DNA of 64,000 nucleotides from Dysgonomonas sp. ZJ279. Lineage in GTDB: Bacteria > Bacteroidota > Bacteroidia > Bacteroidales > Dysgonomonadaceae. The translations under genes and the position numbers were made by a program. A model generated the notes under the pieces. That model was not told the DNA's origin, ran no database searches, and saw only the letters and a program-made list of their open reading frames with translations. Of the stretch, positions 37,676-44,715 are shown one piece after another; the stretch's first letter is position 1; each line of letters opens with the position of its first letter. The DNA is taken from the NCBI RefSeq assembly GCF_011039205.1, contig NZ_JAAKEL010000001.1, positions 124,001 through 188,000 of the forward strand. The letters run 5' to 3'.

Positions 37676-38013
37676 TTTATAAGTAGACCTTAATTAATTT
37701 ATGTGCACTCTTGTGATATTCATGAGGGGATATTTTTATTTTGGGCGCTTTGTTATTCAACTTATGAATAAATATGCCATTTTAGTCTAATTAAAAAACG
37801 TTTTATTATGTTAATAAGCAGTCGAAGAGTAGACTTTCACCCTCTTTTTATTACATTTGTATATTAATCACAAGGTAAAAGACATATCTGTCACTTTCTA
37901 AGTGTCAGAATGATCAATATGTCTTATGCATTTTAATGTTGACAAAGGTATTACATTCTCAACCCAAATCCGTTCTGTATTTCTCCCTATTTGTTAATAA
38001 TTTCCGCCATTCG
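37676..38013. other. Intergenic region with left recombination site
   Basis: A 338-bp gap between the recombinase and the convergent AraC gene. It holds the left inverted repeat (37884-37909) and a 20-bp tandem duplication at the AraC 3' end (37993-38032). No gene is seen. Confidence 0.7.
37884..37909 (+). repeat. Left inverted repeat of the invertible segment
   Basis: 26 bases identical to the reverse complement of 39124-39149. Inside it, CTGTCAC-n7-GTGTCAG is an imperfect dyad, the layout of a tyrosine-recombinase core site with a 7-bp crossover spacer. Confidence 0.9.
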
Positions 38014-38032
38014 TTAATAATTTCCGCCATTC
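37993..38032. repeat. 20-bp tandem duplication at the AraC gene 3' end
   Basis: Two identical adjacent 20-bp units (37993-38012 and 38013-38032). The second holds the last codons and stop of the AraC gene. The unit is not a multiple of three. Confidence 0.9.
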
Positions 38033-38895
38033 ATTTTATTTTGACGAATATTACCTGGTGTTTGTCCGAAGCAATCTTTGCAAAAATCATTGAAATGAGA
38101 AGAAGAATTAAACCCGAAATCTGCACTTATTTCCTTAAAACTACGATCGCTCGTACTTATCTCATGATATATTTTACTGGCCTTTTGCTTTTTCATCCAT
38201 CTATAAGGTGATGTCCCAAAAGTCCTTTTGAATTTTTTCTCGAAACCTGAAACTGAGTAATTCATTGATTCTGCTAATTGTACCAATGTCGTATATTTGC
38301 TGTAGTTTTGCATGATATGTTCAGCAAAATTAGTATTCATACTTAAGGCCATATTGAAAAATATTACCAAATCCTCTTTCTCATAAAATGCTCTAAATAA
38401 GAAGAATAGCTCTTTTATTTTTATTTCAAAGAAATATTTACATTTCAGTCCTTTAGAAATGCAAGTATCTAGAAATACTAAATAATCCTTTAAAATAGCA
38501 TTGATTTCCAAGGACCCTGAGGATGCTATATTATTATCTAACTGAATTGTTGAGGTCTGTTTAACTAAATCTTCAACTCGGTATCGATCACAAAATTGCA
38601 TTTTATTTTCCAAACGAATAATAATTAAAGCAACATCTTCTTCGACATATCCTTTAAAATGATAGAATGCTGGGATATATAACATCTTCCCCTCTTCTAT
38701 TATCTCATCGCAGAAATAGCCAAAAGAGAATTTCAGCTTTCCTTTCATCAGAAACACTATTTTATTTGTTAAAGTATTAATATCCCAGGTGGAATCTTTG
38801 GTGAGATCTTTTCTTTCAATAACAGGGCTTTCTCTATTGCTATAATTCGCACAGTATAGGTGTTCGTTTGGATATAATAATCTTATATCATTCAT
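38014..38895 (-). CDS. AraC-family regulator inside the invertible segment
   Basis: A 293-residue transcription factor. The N-terminal part (about 1-180) is a weak cupin-like sensor with KLKFSFGYFCDEIIEEGKML followed by YIPAFYHFKGYV. The C-terminal AraC helix-turn-helix pair (about 190-290) has TTLVQLAESMNYSVSGFEKK, FKRTFGTSPYRWMKKQKASK and EISADFGFNSSSHFNDFCKD. The spacing and the FGTSPYRWM and FGxTP-type motifs are typical. It is the only gene between the two 26-bp inverted repeats. By family it would activate genes, and the adjacent pilus operon is the evident candidate target. Its own promoter should lie between 38896 and 39123, within the segment, so it may be expressed in both orientations. 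No clear -7 box is visible there. Confidence 0.88.
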   Translation of the reverse strand: MNDIRLLYPNEHLYCANYSNRESPVIERKDLTKDSTWDINTLTNKIVFLMKGKLKFSFGYFCDEIIEEGKMLYIPAFYHFKGYVEEDVALIIIRLENKMQFCDRYRVEDLVKQTSTIQLDNNIASSGSLEINAILKDYLVFLDTCISKGLKCKYFFEIKIKELFFLFRAFYEKEDLVIFFNMALSMNTNFAEHIMQNYSKYTTLVQLAESMNYSVSGFEKKFKRTFGTSPYRWMKKQKASKIYHEISTSDRSFKEISADFGFNSSSHFNDFCKDCFGQTPGNIRQNKMNGGNY

Positions 38896-39123
38896 ATTTA
38901 CAATGTGTTTAGCAAATGTTTAACGAGATAGATTATATCTTATCGTTTAACATTCAGTTGTATCCGTTGGTAGGTGTTCTTTTTACAGCTTATTTGGTGT
39001 AAGCTGTCTCTCATTTTTTGTTTTGATGTTTAACTTTATATTAAACTTTCCTCTTCTTTGCTTCTTCTGTCTTGCATATATGTGTTTGATTATCAGTGAG
39101 TATATGTTGTGTTTTTATTATGA

Positions 39124-39149
39124 TCTGACACTTAGAAAGTGACAGATAT
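39124..39149 (-). repeat. Right inverted repeat of the invertible segment
   Basis: 26 bases, the exact reverse complement of 37884-37909. A full -7 box match (TAGATTTG, 39151-39158) begins one base beyond it on the plus strand, pointing to the pilus genes. Confidence 0.9.
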
Positions 39150-39150
39150 A

Positions 39151-39158
39151 TAGATTTG
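39151..39158 (+). promoter_or_regulatory. -7 box candidate abutting the right inverted repeat
   Basis: TAGATTTG matches TAnnTTTG and points toward the pilus genes. Its -33 region would fall inside the repeat, where no TTTG is present; activator sites further up would lie in the invertible segment. Confidence 0.35.
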
Positions 39159-39196
39159 TTAAAATATATGTAAGTGCCACCAAACATTAACTGGAT

Positions 39197-39403
39197 ATGT
39201 ACAGAGTTGAGTCTCATAAGAATACCTTAAGGCAACGCAACGGATATATAGATGTTAGTCTGGAAATTGATATCCAATGTTTATCAATTGATAGAGATTG
39301 CGCATATGCAATTAGACCTGTTATTGTAGAAGATGGGTGTTGCTGCAAATTGCCGCAAATACTGCTCGATGGAAACTTTATCACAAAGATTATAGTCAGA
39401 TAA
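39197..39403 (+). pseudogene. Remnant of a DUF3868-like pilus-associated protein
   Basis: A 68-codon frame whose sequence resembles the N-terminal DUF3868 domain found in Mfa-associated proteins of Bacteroidales: NGYIDVSLEIDIQCLSID, then IRPVIVEDG, KLPQILLDGN and a closing KIIVR. It lacks a signal peptide, and a stop codon lies two codons upstream of the ATG. It ends at tandem stops (TAA TGA). The beginning and the remainder of a normal protein are therefore missing. It begins 47 bp beyond the right recombination site, so the 5' part may have been lost in a rearrangement there. The family match is from memory of the pattern and not from a search; it could be a random frame. Confidence 0.4.
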
Positions 39404-39501
39404 TGAGTAATATAGAAGTGTGTATTCTCCACAATGAGCGCAATGGTTACCAAGGTTTTAAGGTGATAAAATAGTAGACTTTGTTATAAATATATGATAT
39501 C

Positions 39502-39530
39502 GGTTGTTTACGAACGCCGGATAAACAACC
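39502..39530 (+). promoter_or_regulatory. Leader hairpin before the fimbrillin gene
   Basis: GGTTGTTTA (39502-39510) pairs perfectly with TAAACAACC (39522-39530) around an 11-base loop, 128 bp before the fimbrillin start. It may be an operator or an mRNA leader stem. Confidence 0.4.
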
Positions 39531-39657
39531 CCCAGAATTACTATTATAAAAATATTTTAAAATATTCAAGAAAAAACTCCTTAAGATCATACACAATAGT
39601 TCATAATACATAAAATGTATAGTCATTGCAATTATTTATTTAACATTAATTTTAAAA

Positions 39658-40908
39658 ATGAAGAAAGTATTTATTAGTTTAATTATGTCTGGTTTTTTGT
39701 TCTCTGCATGTAGCAGTGACGAGACTCTTGAGACATCAGAAGAAAAGGCTGTAGGTGCAATCGAAGCTACAATCTCTTTCGATCAAACAAACACAAAAGC
39801 CGATCCGGCACTATCAAAAGCAATTCCGCTTACTAGTTGGAAAAATATTGAGAGTGTACAGATGTTTTTATATGAGTCTGGAACAGGGAAGATCGTATAT
39901 GCTTCTGATTACCTAGATCCATATAATGCAGGAGGAACACCAATTACAAAATTTACATGGACTAACATTCCTGTAGGAACAGGAACTTACGATTTAGCTT
40001 TAGTTGCGAATGCTAAAAGTGGTGTTGCTAAAAATGTATCAACCTATATTGGAACAGCAGCTGTGCAATGGGGTCAGTATAACGTAAAGGATAAATTACT
40101 GAATACTGATGTTTTTGCAAAATTGAAACCTGGAACATTGCCTGCAGCGCATACTTCGCAAAGTGCAGCGCATGCAGCTCAAAAAGGTTATATAGTACCA
40201 TCTGAAGTATTTACTGCTTATGCTACTGGAATACAAATCGAAGAAGGTGTTACTAAAACATTGGCTACAGCTTTGAAACTGAAACGTGAAGTATCATTAT
40301 TACGCGTAAGAATAAACAGAGAGGCAATTCCTACGACTGTGAAATTCGATGATGATAAAGCATCTGTACTAATCCAAAGACAACCTCAAAAGTTAGGATT
40401 TAAACAAGGTACATTTGCGGGTGGAATCGTGGCAGGTACAGCTAATGATATTAATGAATTAATCGTAGGTGGTACTGGTGCTACTGCTTTTAATACAGGT
40501 GTTCCAGCTGCTGCTGATTATTCAAATAATACTCAAATGCTAACAGCTGGTTTTACACTTTGGAAAGATATTGTAGTGTTCCCTAATCTACCTTCGGCAG
40601 AAGTAGTAGGTGTTGATGATGCTGTTGCAGGTAACAGACGATATATAATCCGTGTGAGTGCTTTGGCTCCAAAAGATTATGTTTTAGATAATAATACAGT
40701 ACTGAATGCACCTACTACAGTATGGTGGTATGGTTATATACCTCATGCATTTACAGCGAATACTATAAGAGAAATAAATCTGACACTTACATCTAAAGGT
40801 AAGATCACGATACCGGCTGTTCCTGATCCTGAGGGAGGTTTAATTATAAATCTTACAGCTCCTGAAGATTGGAATGCAAACATTGACAGATCTGATTTAG
40901 AACTTTAA
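39658..40908 (+). CDS. Mfa1/FimA-like fimbrillin, major pilus subunit
   Basis: A 416-residue pilin of the type V (Mfa/Fim) class. The N-terminus is a lipoprotein signal with the lipid cysteine in FLFSACSSDE (C18); such pilins travel as lipoproteins and are then cut by an Arg/Lys gingipain-like protease to polymerise by strand exchange. TKADPALSKAIPLTSWKNIE, SVQMFLYESGTGKIVYAS, VPVGT-like TWTNIPVGTGTYDLALVANA and the repeated transthyretin-like strands are as expected. The acceptor-strand tail ends NLTAPEDWNANIDRSDLEL. Being first after the invertible regulator segment and followed by a strong hairpin, it is probably the most abundantly made subunit. Identity with Mfa1 rather than FimA cannot be settled. 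Confidence 0.82.
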   Translation: MKKVFISLIMSGFLFSACSSDETLETSEEKAVGAIEATISFDQTNTKADPALSKAIPLTSWKNIESVQMFLYESGTGKIVYASDYLDPYNAGGTPITKFTWTNIPVGTGTYDLALVANAKSGVAKNVSTYIGTAAVQWGQYNVKDKLLNTDVFAKLKPGTLPAAHTSQSAAHAAQKGYIVPSEVFTAYATGIQIEEGVTKTLATALKLKREVSLLRVRINREAIPTTVKFDDDKASVLIQRQPQKLGFKQGTFAGGIVAGTANDINELIVGGTGATAFNTGVPAAADYSNNTQMLTAGFTLWKDIVVFPNLPSAEVVGVDDAVAGNRRYIIRVSALAPKDYVLDNNTVLNAPTTVWWYGYIPHAFTANTIREINLTLTSKGKITIPAVPDPEGGLIINLTAPEDWNANIDRSDLEL

Positions 40909-40944
40909 ATAACAATCATTCTTATTCAATAAGTGAGTAGTTCC

Positions 40945-40983
40945 CTGTATAGTGTTGAGAGTAAGGCTCTCAATGCTATACAG
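40945..40983 (+). terminator. Strong intercistronic hairpin after fimbrillin
   Basis: A 17-bp stem (40945-40961 with 40967-40983, two G-T pairs) with a 5-base loop. No T-run follows. It can act as a partial terminator or as a 3' stabiliser of the fimbrillin message. Confidence 0.6.
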
Positions 40984-41032
40984 AAGGGGGCTCTCATATC
41001 AGAAGCCTTTATCTTTATAAAGTAAAGAACAA

Positions 41033-42046
41033 ATGACAAGTAAATATAAATATACCGGGAGCATCTATCTTATAATTTTTCTAGTATGTATGTGCATGTT
41101 TTCATCGTGCACGTATGATTACTTTGAAGATGAGACAAACTATGTTGTATATGTCCCTAAAGCGGATGCCGCGAAAATGACAGATACATACAAAGTAGAA
41201 GATGTAAGGATATACATTTTCAATACAGACCTCCAAAGAGAACGTTACTCGGTAAACCCTTTTGCTGAAAACGCAAGATCAAGAGTCGGAAACTTTCATT
41301 TCAAACTTTTGCCGGGATTACATCATGTATATTGTTTTACCAATATGCAGAATATCGGATTTTCGGATATTCAATCACACAACACAGCTAGGTTCGGTCT
41401 ACAACAATCTGAAGATGGTTATTATCAGGAACCACCAGTTATATTAGTCGACTATAATGAGCCGCATATGCGTGTACCAGGGCCACCTATTACCGATACA
41501 GCATGGTTCGAACATCAATACGTTGGACGTATTTGTTTTGCAATGAAAAATCTAGGGAAAGTAAATCCTAAACTTTCTTTCGACAATATAAAAAAAGTTG
41601 ACATTATAGCTTCGGGTGTTGGTACTATCCAATATTTATCTCAACTGTCTGATTCGGTTCAGACCCGCTCATCTCGTAATGGTATAGATGACAAAATGCG
41701 ATTGAGTGCAGAACTATATCAAAGTCCTTATAAGGATTTTGAATTTGGATTTGAAAACTACTACTTGCCGTCTCCGGATCTTTCTGCCGAAGGTAACTCT
41801 TCGGATGCTTTTAGCTTCAAAATAAGTTTCATGGACGCTGGTAACAATATAATAGAAACTCTCAATGTTGATGCGGTTGATAGTAAAACGGGTAAAGCCG
41901 TTGTCCTGCATATGGCACAAACCATTGTATTAACAATAGATGGTAATAATGTACAAATACTAGAGTTAGGTAACCCCCATGACTGGTATTCGGATATAGA
42001 AGGTACAGATAATAATACTCCAGGTAATGGAGGAATAGAAATGTAA
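41033..42046 (+). CDS. FimB/Mfa2-family pilus anchor lipoprotein
   Basis: A 337-residue lipoprotein. The signal peptide ends in the lipobox MFSSC (C26). The mature start YDYFEDETNYVVYVPKADAA, then YKVEDVRIYIFNTDLQRERY and LLPGLHHVYCFTNMQNIGFS, follow the Mfa2/FimB layout, where the protein stays lipid-bound and anchors and stops the growing pilus. The tail TGKAVVLHMAQTIVLTIDGN and LGNPHDWYSDIEG is also family-like. It sits 125 bp after the fimbrillin gene, separated by a strong hairpin, and 36 bp before the DUF3575 gene. The function is inferred from the family. Confidence 0.8.
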   Translation: MTSKYKYTGSIYLIIFLVCMCMFSSCTYDYFEDETNYVVYVPKADAAKMTDTYKVEDVRIYIFNTDLQRERYSVNPFAENARSRVGNFHFKLLPGLHHVYCFTNMQNIGFSDIQSHNTARFGLQQSEDGYYQEPPVILVDYNEPHMRVPGPPITDTAWFEHQYVGRICFAMKNLGKVNPKLSFDNIKKVDIIASGVGTIQYLSQLSDSVQTRSSRNGIDDKMRLSAELYQSPYKDFEFGFENYYLPSPDLSAEGNSSDAFSFKISFMDAGNNIIETLNVDAVDSKTGKAVVLHMAQTIVLTIDGNNVQILELGNPHDWYSDIEGTDNNTPGNGGIEM

Positions 42047-42082
42047 TACATATTATAAAATATATTAAACACAATTATTTCG

Positions 42083-42682
42083 ATGAAACATTTTCTAAGA
42101 TACATATTGGTTTGTTTAACACTCCTTTTGTTTTATTGCCCTCAGTCGCAGGCTCAAGCGATTAAAACGAACATTCCGCTTATTGCGACAGGAAATCCTA
42201 ATATCGGAGTTGAATGGTCGGTAGGAAAACAGTTAACCCTCAATGGTGACATTCTGTGGGCACCTTATCTTTTCAAAAAAGACGAAGAAGTTTTCAGAGC
42301 ACTCATTACTAGTGTAGATTTCAGATATTATATCAAACCTAAATTTTATTATACAAATGATTTATGGGATGGTCTTTATGTCGGTCCTTACGCTATGTAT
42401 GGTAATTTCAATATAGGATTTAAGAATAGCGATGAGTCTAAGATGAGTTATAGAAGAAAGGGATGGGGACTATCCAGTGGTATAACTACAGGTTATAAAT
42501 TTTATATATCGAGCCGTTTTCGATTAGATGTTAATCTGGGTTTGGGTTATGCTCATATGCAATATGATAAATATCAATTAGGTGGAGAATATGCCGAATA
42601 CCCACTCGAAAAGAAAAAGACAAAATCATATTGGGGACCTACAAAATTTGGTGTTCATATTGTCTACAATATATTCAGATAA
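42083..42682 (+). CDS. DUF3575 outer-membrane protein
   Basis: A 199-residue exported protein. Residues 1-25 are a signal peptide (MKHFLRYILVCLTLLLFYCPQSQAQA). The mature part is a small predicted beta-barrel of the DUF3575 family, with AIKTNIPLIATGNPNIGVEW, SVGKQLTLNGDILWAPYLF, YIKPKFYYTNDLWDGLYVGP and YRRKGWGLSSGITTGYKFYI. The C-terminal residue pair FR and the alternating pattern fit an outer-membrane barrel. DUF3575 genes are common next to Mfa-like pilus genes in Bacteroidales, but their role is unknown. It lies 36 bp after the anchor gene and 12 bp before the OmpA-family gene, so it belongs to the operon. Confidence 0.78.
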   Translation: MKHFLRYILVCLTLLLFYCPQSQAQAIKTNIPLIATGNPNIGVEWSVGKQLTLNGDILWAPYLFKKDEEVFRALITSVDFRYYIKPKFYYTNDLWDGLYVGPYAMYGNFNIGFKNSDESKMSYRRKGWGLSSGITTGYKFYISSRFRLDVNLGLGYAHMQYDKYQLGGEYAEYPLEKKKTKSYWGPTKFGVHIVYNIFR

Positions 42683-42694
42683 TAGTAAGAAATA

Positions 42695-44698
42695 ATGATA
42701 AACAGAAAAATAAAAATACGGCTTTTATCCTTGGTTCTTTTATCGGGTATATCTCTTTATACATATTCGAAGGAGATAAAAGGAAGTAAACAAGACAACA
42801 AAGCCCGAAAAATAGAGATGAAGGCTGACCGTAAGTTTATCGGGCAGGAGTTCGATAAAGCGATGGAGATTTATGAGTCTGCCTTTGTTAACTCAATGAG
42901 TACTGAGTACGCAGCAGCACTTCATTTGAAAACAGCACGGTTATATCTTACATTGCTGGATTATTTGTCGGCAATACCTCATTATGAGGCGGCTATGGCT
43001 TCCGGTGAAGAATTATTTACTGCGGTCGATGTATGTAACTACCTAGATGCACTGAGATATTCGGGTCAAAAAATTAAGGCAAGCGGTATAGCCAGACAAT
43101 ATGCTTATCGCGATGTGTATAAACTGGATCAACGTTATCAGAACATATTGCATGCTTTGAATTTCGAAGATGGTTTCTTGCCGGTAGGTGCTCCCGAATA
43201 TAATGTAGATAAAGTAGAAAGTGCCGGTACTTCCAATTCCGAATTTTGGATCGGTAGGATGCAAAACGACTTTTTCTATGCTACAAGTAATAGTCGGTTT
43301 CATGATCCCAATAAGAAATTTTATCACCGGACGAGATACTATTCCTTGGATGAAAATTCAAAATCTTCGTTAAGTAATGAAGATAATCAGAAGGATGCCA
43401 TATCAAATTCTATACCTGTTTATTTGAAAAACGGATCATTAGGAGATAATCAGAAGGATGCCATATCAAATTCTATACCTGTTTATTTGAAAAACGGATC
43501 ATTAGGAGATAATCAGAAGGATGACGTATTACGTTCTATTCCTGTTTATTTACAAAACGGACCATTATCTTTTTCTCATGATATGAGCAAAATAATAGTG
43601 ACCGAAGTGTCTTACGACAAGGGAGATCAGATATCAATGTCAAAGAAGGGTATCAATACATTCCAAACAAAATTATATTATTCACAATACGATGCTAAGC
43701 GTCGCGGATGGTCGGCTTTCACAGAAGCTTTTCCACAAAAACAGGGATTTTCTTATGCCCATCCTTATATATTTAACAACGATCGCTCTGTACTGTTTTC
43801 GTCCGACATACCGGAAGGATTTGGTGGATATGATATCTACGTAGCACATTGGGACGAAAAAAATAAAAGATGGGGAGAACCTATCAATCTGGGTCCTCAG
43901 GTAAATACGGAAGGTGATGAAATATCTCCGTGTTTTTACGAAGACATGCTTGTCTTCTCTTCTAATGGTCATGTTGGCTTTGGTGGATACGATCTTTACG
44001 GTATAAGTTATGAAAATAACAGCGTGGTACCCGGTAGCCGAATTCATTTCGATTACCCTCTGAATACCGTACTCAACGATTTTGGTATGTTACGCATCAA
44101 TCTGAATACAGGTTATATTGTATCGGATAGGCAACGAGTAAACAAAGATGATATCTTTTACTTTGAGCGTAACAAAACAGATAAGAAGAATAGCCTTATT
44201 TACGGTATGTCAGAGTCGAAGGCTATATCGAATGGAGCTATTAATCTGATAAATAATGAAGGGAATTATAATAATCTTCGTAAAGAATCTCTACCTCAAT
44301 TCAATTATACCCAACATATGTTGAGTATATACTTCGATTTCGATAGTTTCAATTTGGATTATGCAGCAACTACGGATTTGGCTAATTGGCTGAAAAAAGT
44401 TAATCTGAAAAACATTGAGTCCCTAGTTATAGATGGGTATGCCGACGAAATGGGTACCGAATTCTATAATTATAATTTATCGAATAGCAGGGCTGAAATC
44501 GTTGCTCAGTGGCTCGCCGAACAAGGCGTTAATGTCAAGGTAGTTGTTTCCGGGAAAGGGAAAGTTAGAGTCGGCAAAGTTGATTCGTCAGAAGTTCCTT
44601 TCCATAGCGATTACTCAAGCAACTATAATTCATGGTCCAATAGAATTTGGATGAATCGCAAAGCAAGGCGCGTAGATATAATAGGAATAATTAAATAA
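42695..44698 (+). CDS. TPR/PD40/OmpA-family outer-membrane protein in the pilus operon
   Basis: A 667-residue exported protein. A signal peptide (1-26) is followed by a TPR-like helical part (about 30-160), a region of about 60 residues with three 21-residue repeats (230-292), and a PD40-type beta-propeller (about 300-470; YAHPYIFNNDRSVLFSSDIP, GFGGYDIYVAHWDE, SSNGHVGFGGYDLYGI). A peptidoglycan-binding OmpA domain closes it (about 545-650; YFDFDSFNLDYAATTDLANW and VIDGYADEMGTEFYNYNLSN). This is the domain order of PorE of the type 9 secretion system and of OmpA partners of Mfa loci. It would tie the pilus base to peptidoglycan. The repeats look like recent in-frame duplications. It lies 12 bp after the DUF3575 gene and 17 bp before the next. 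Confidence 0.8.
   Translation: MINRKIKIRLLSLVLLSGISLYTYSKEIKGSKQDNKARKIEMKADRKFIGQEFDKAMEIYESAFVNSMSTEYAAALHLKTARLYLTLLDYLSAIPHYEAAMASGEELFTAVDVCNYLDALRYSGQKIKASGIARQYAYRDVYKLDQRYQNILHALNFEDGFLPVGAPEYNVDKVESAGTSNSEFWIGRMQNDFFYATSNSRFHDPNKKFYHRTRYYSLDENSKSSLSNEDNQKDAISNSIPVYLKNGSLGDNQKDAISNSIPVYLKNGSLGDNQKDDVLRSIPVYLQNGPLSFSHDMSKIIVTEVSYDKGDQISMSKKGINTFQTKLYYSQYDAKRRGWSAFTEAFPQKQGFSYAHPYIFNNDRSVLFSSDIPEGFGGYDIYVAHWDEKNKRWGEPINLGPQVNTEGDEISPCFYEDMLVFSSNGHVGFGGYDLYGISYENNSVVPGSRIHFDYPLNTVLNDFGMLRINLNTGYIVSDRQRVNKDDIFYFERNKTDKKNSLIYGMSESKAISNGAINLINNEGNYNNLRKESLPQFNYTQHMLSIYFDFDSFNLDYAATTDLANWLKKVNLKNIESLVIDGYADEMGTEFYNYNLSNSRAEIVAQWLAEQGVNVKVVVSGKGKVRVGKVDSSEVPFHSDYSSNYNSWSNRIWMNRKARRVDIIGIIK
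43382..43570 (+). repeat. Three tandem 63-bp in-frame repeats
   Basis: Units 43382-43444 and 43445-43507 are identical; unit 43508-43570 is diverged. Each encodes 21 residues of the type DNQKDAISNSIPVYLKNGSL, then G. Confidence 0.95.
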
Positions 44699-44715
44699 CA
44701 AATAAATATTTTACA

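Larger units (their letters stand above)
37910..39123. mobile_element. Putative invertible DNA segment carrying an AraC regulator
   Basis: 1214 bp between perfect 26-bp inverted repeats. It carries only the AraC-family gene (38014-38895, minus) and its upstream region. A tyrosine recombinase gene lies just outside on the left and a pilus operon on the right. Inversion would turn the regulator and any outward promoter to face the other way. The present orientation has the regulator pointing toward the recombinase gene. Confidence 0.75.

Noticed and set aside
38896-39123. Plus-strand promoter inside the invertible segment (TTG...TATTTG near 38970-39000)
   Set aside because: The boxes match the consensus poorly; kept as a possibility in the invertible-segment finding, not as a feature.
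43382-43570. Direct repeats considered as a CRISPR array
   Set aside because: The units are contiguous, 63 bp long, in frame and have no spacers; they encode repeated peptide segments.
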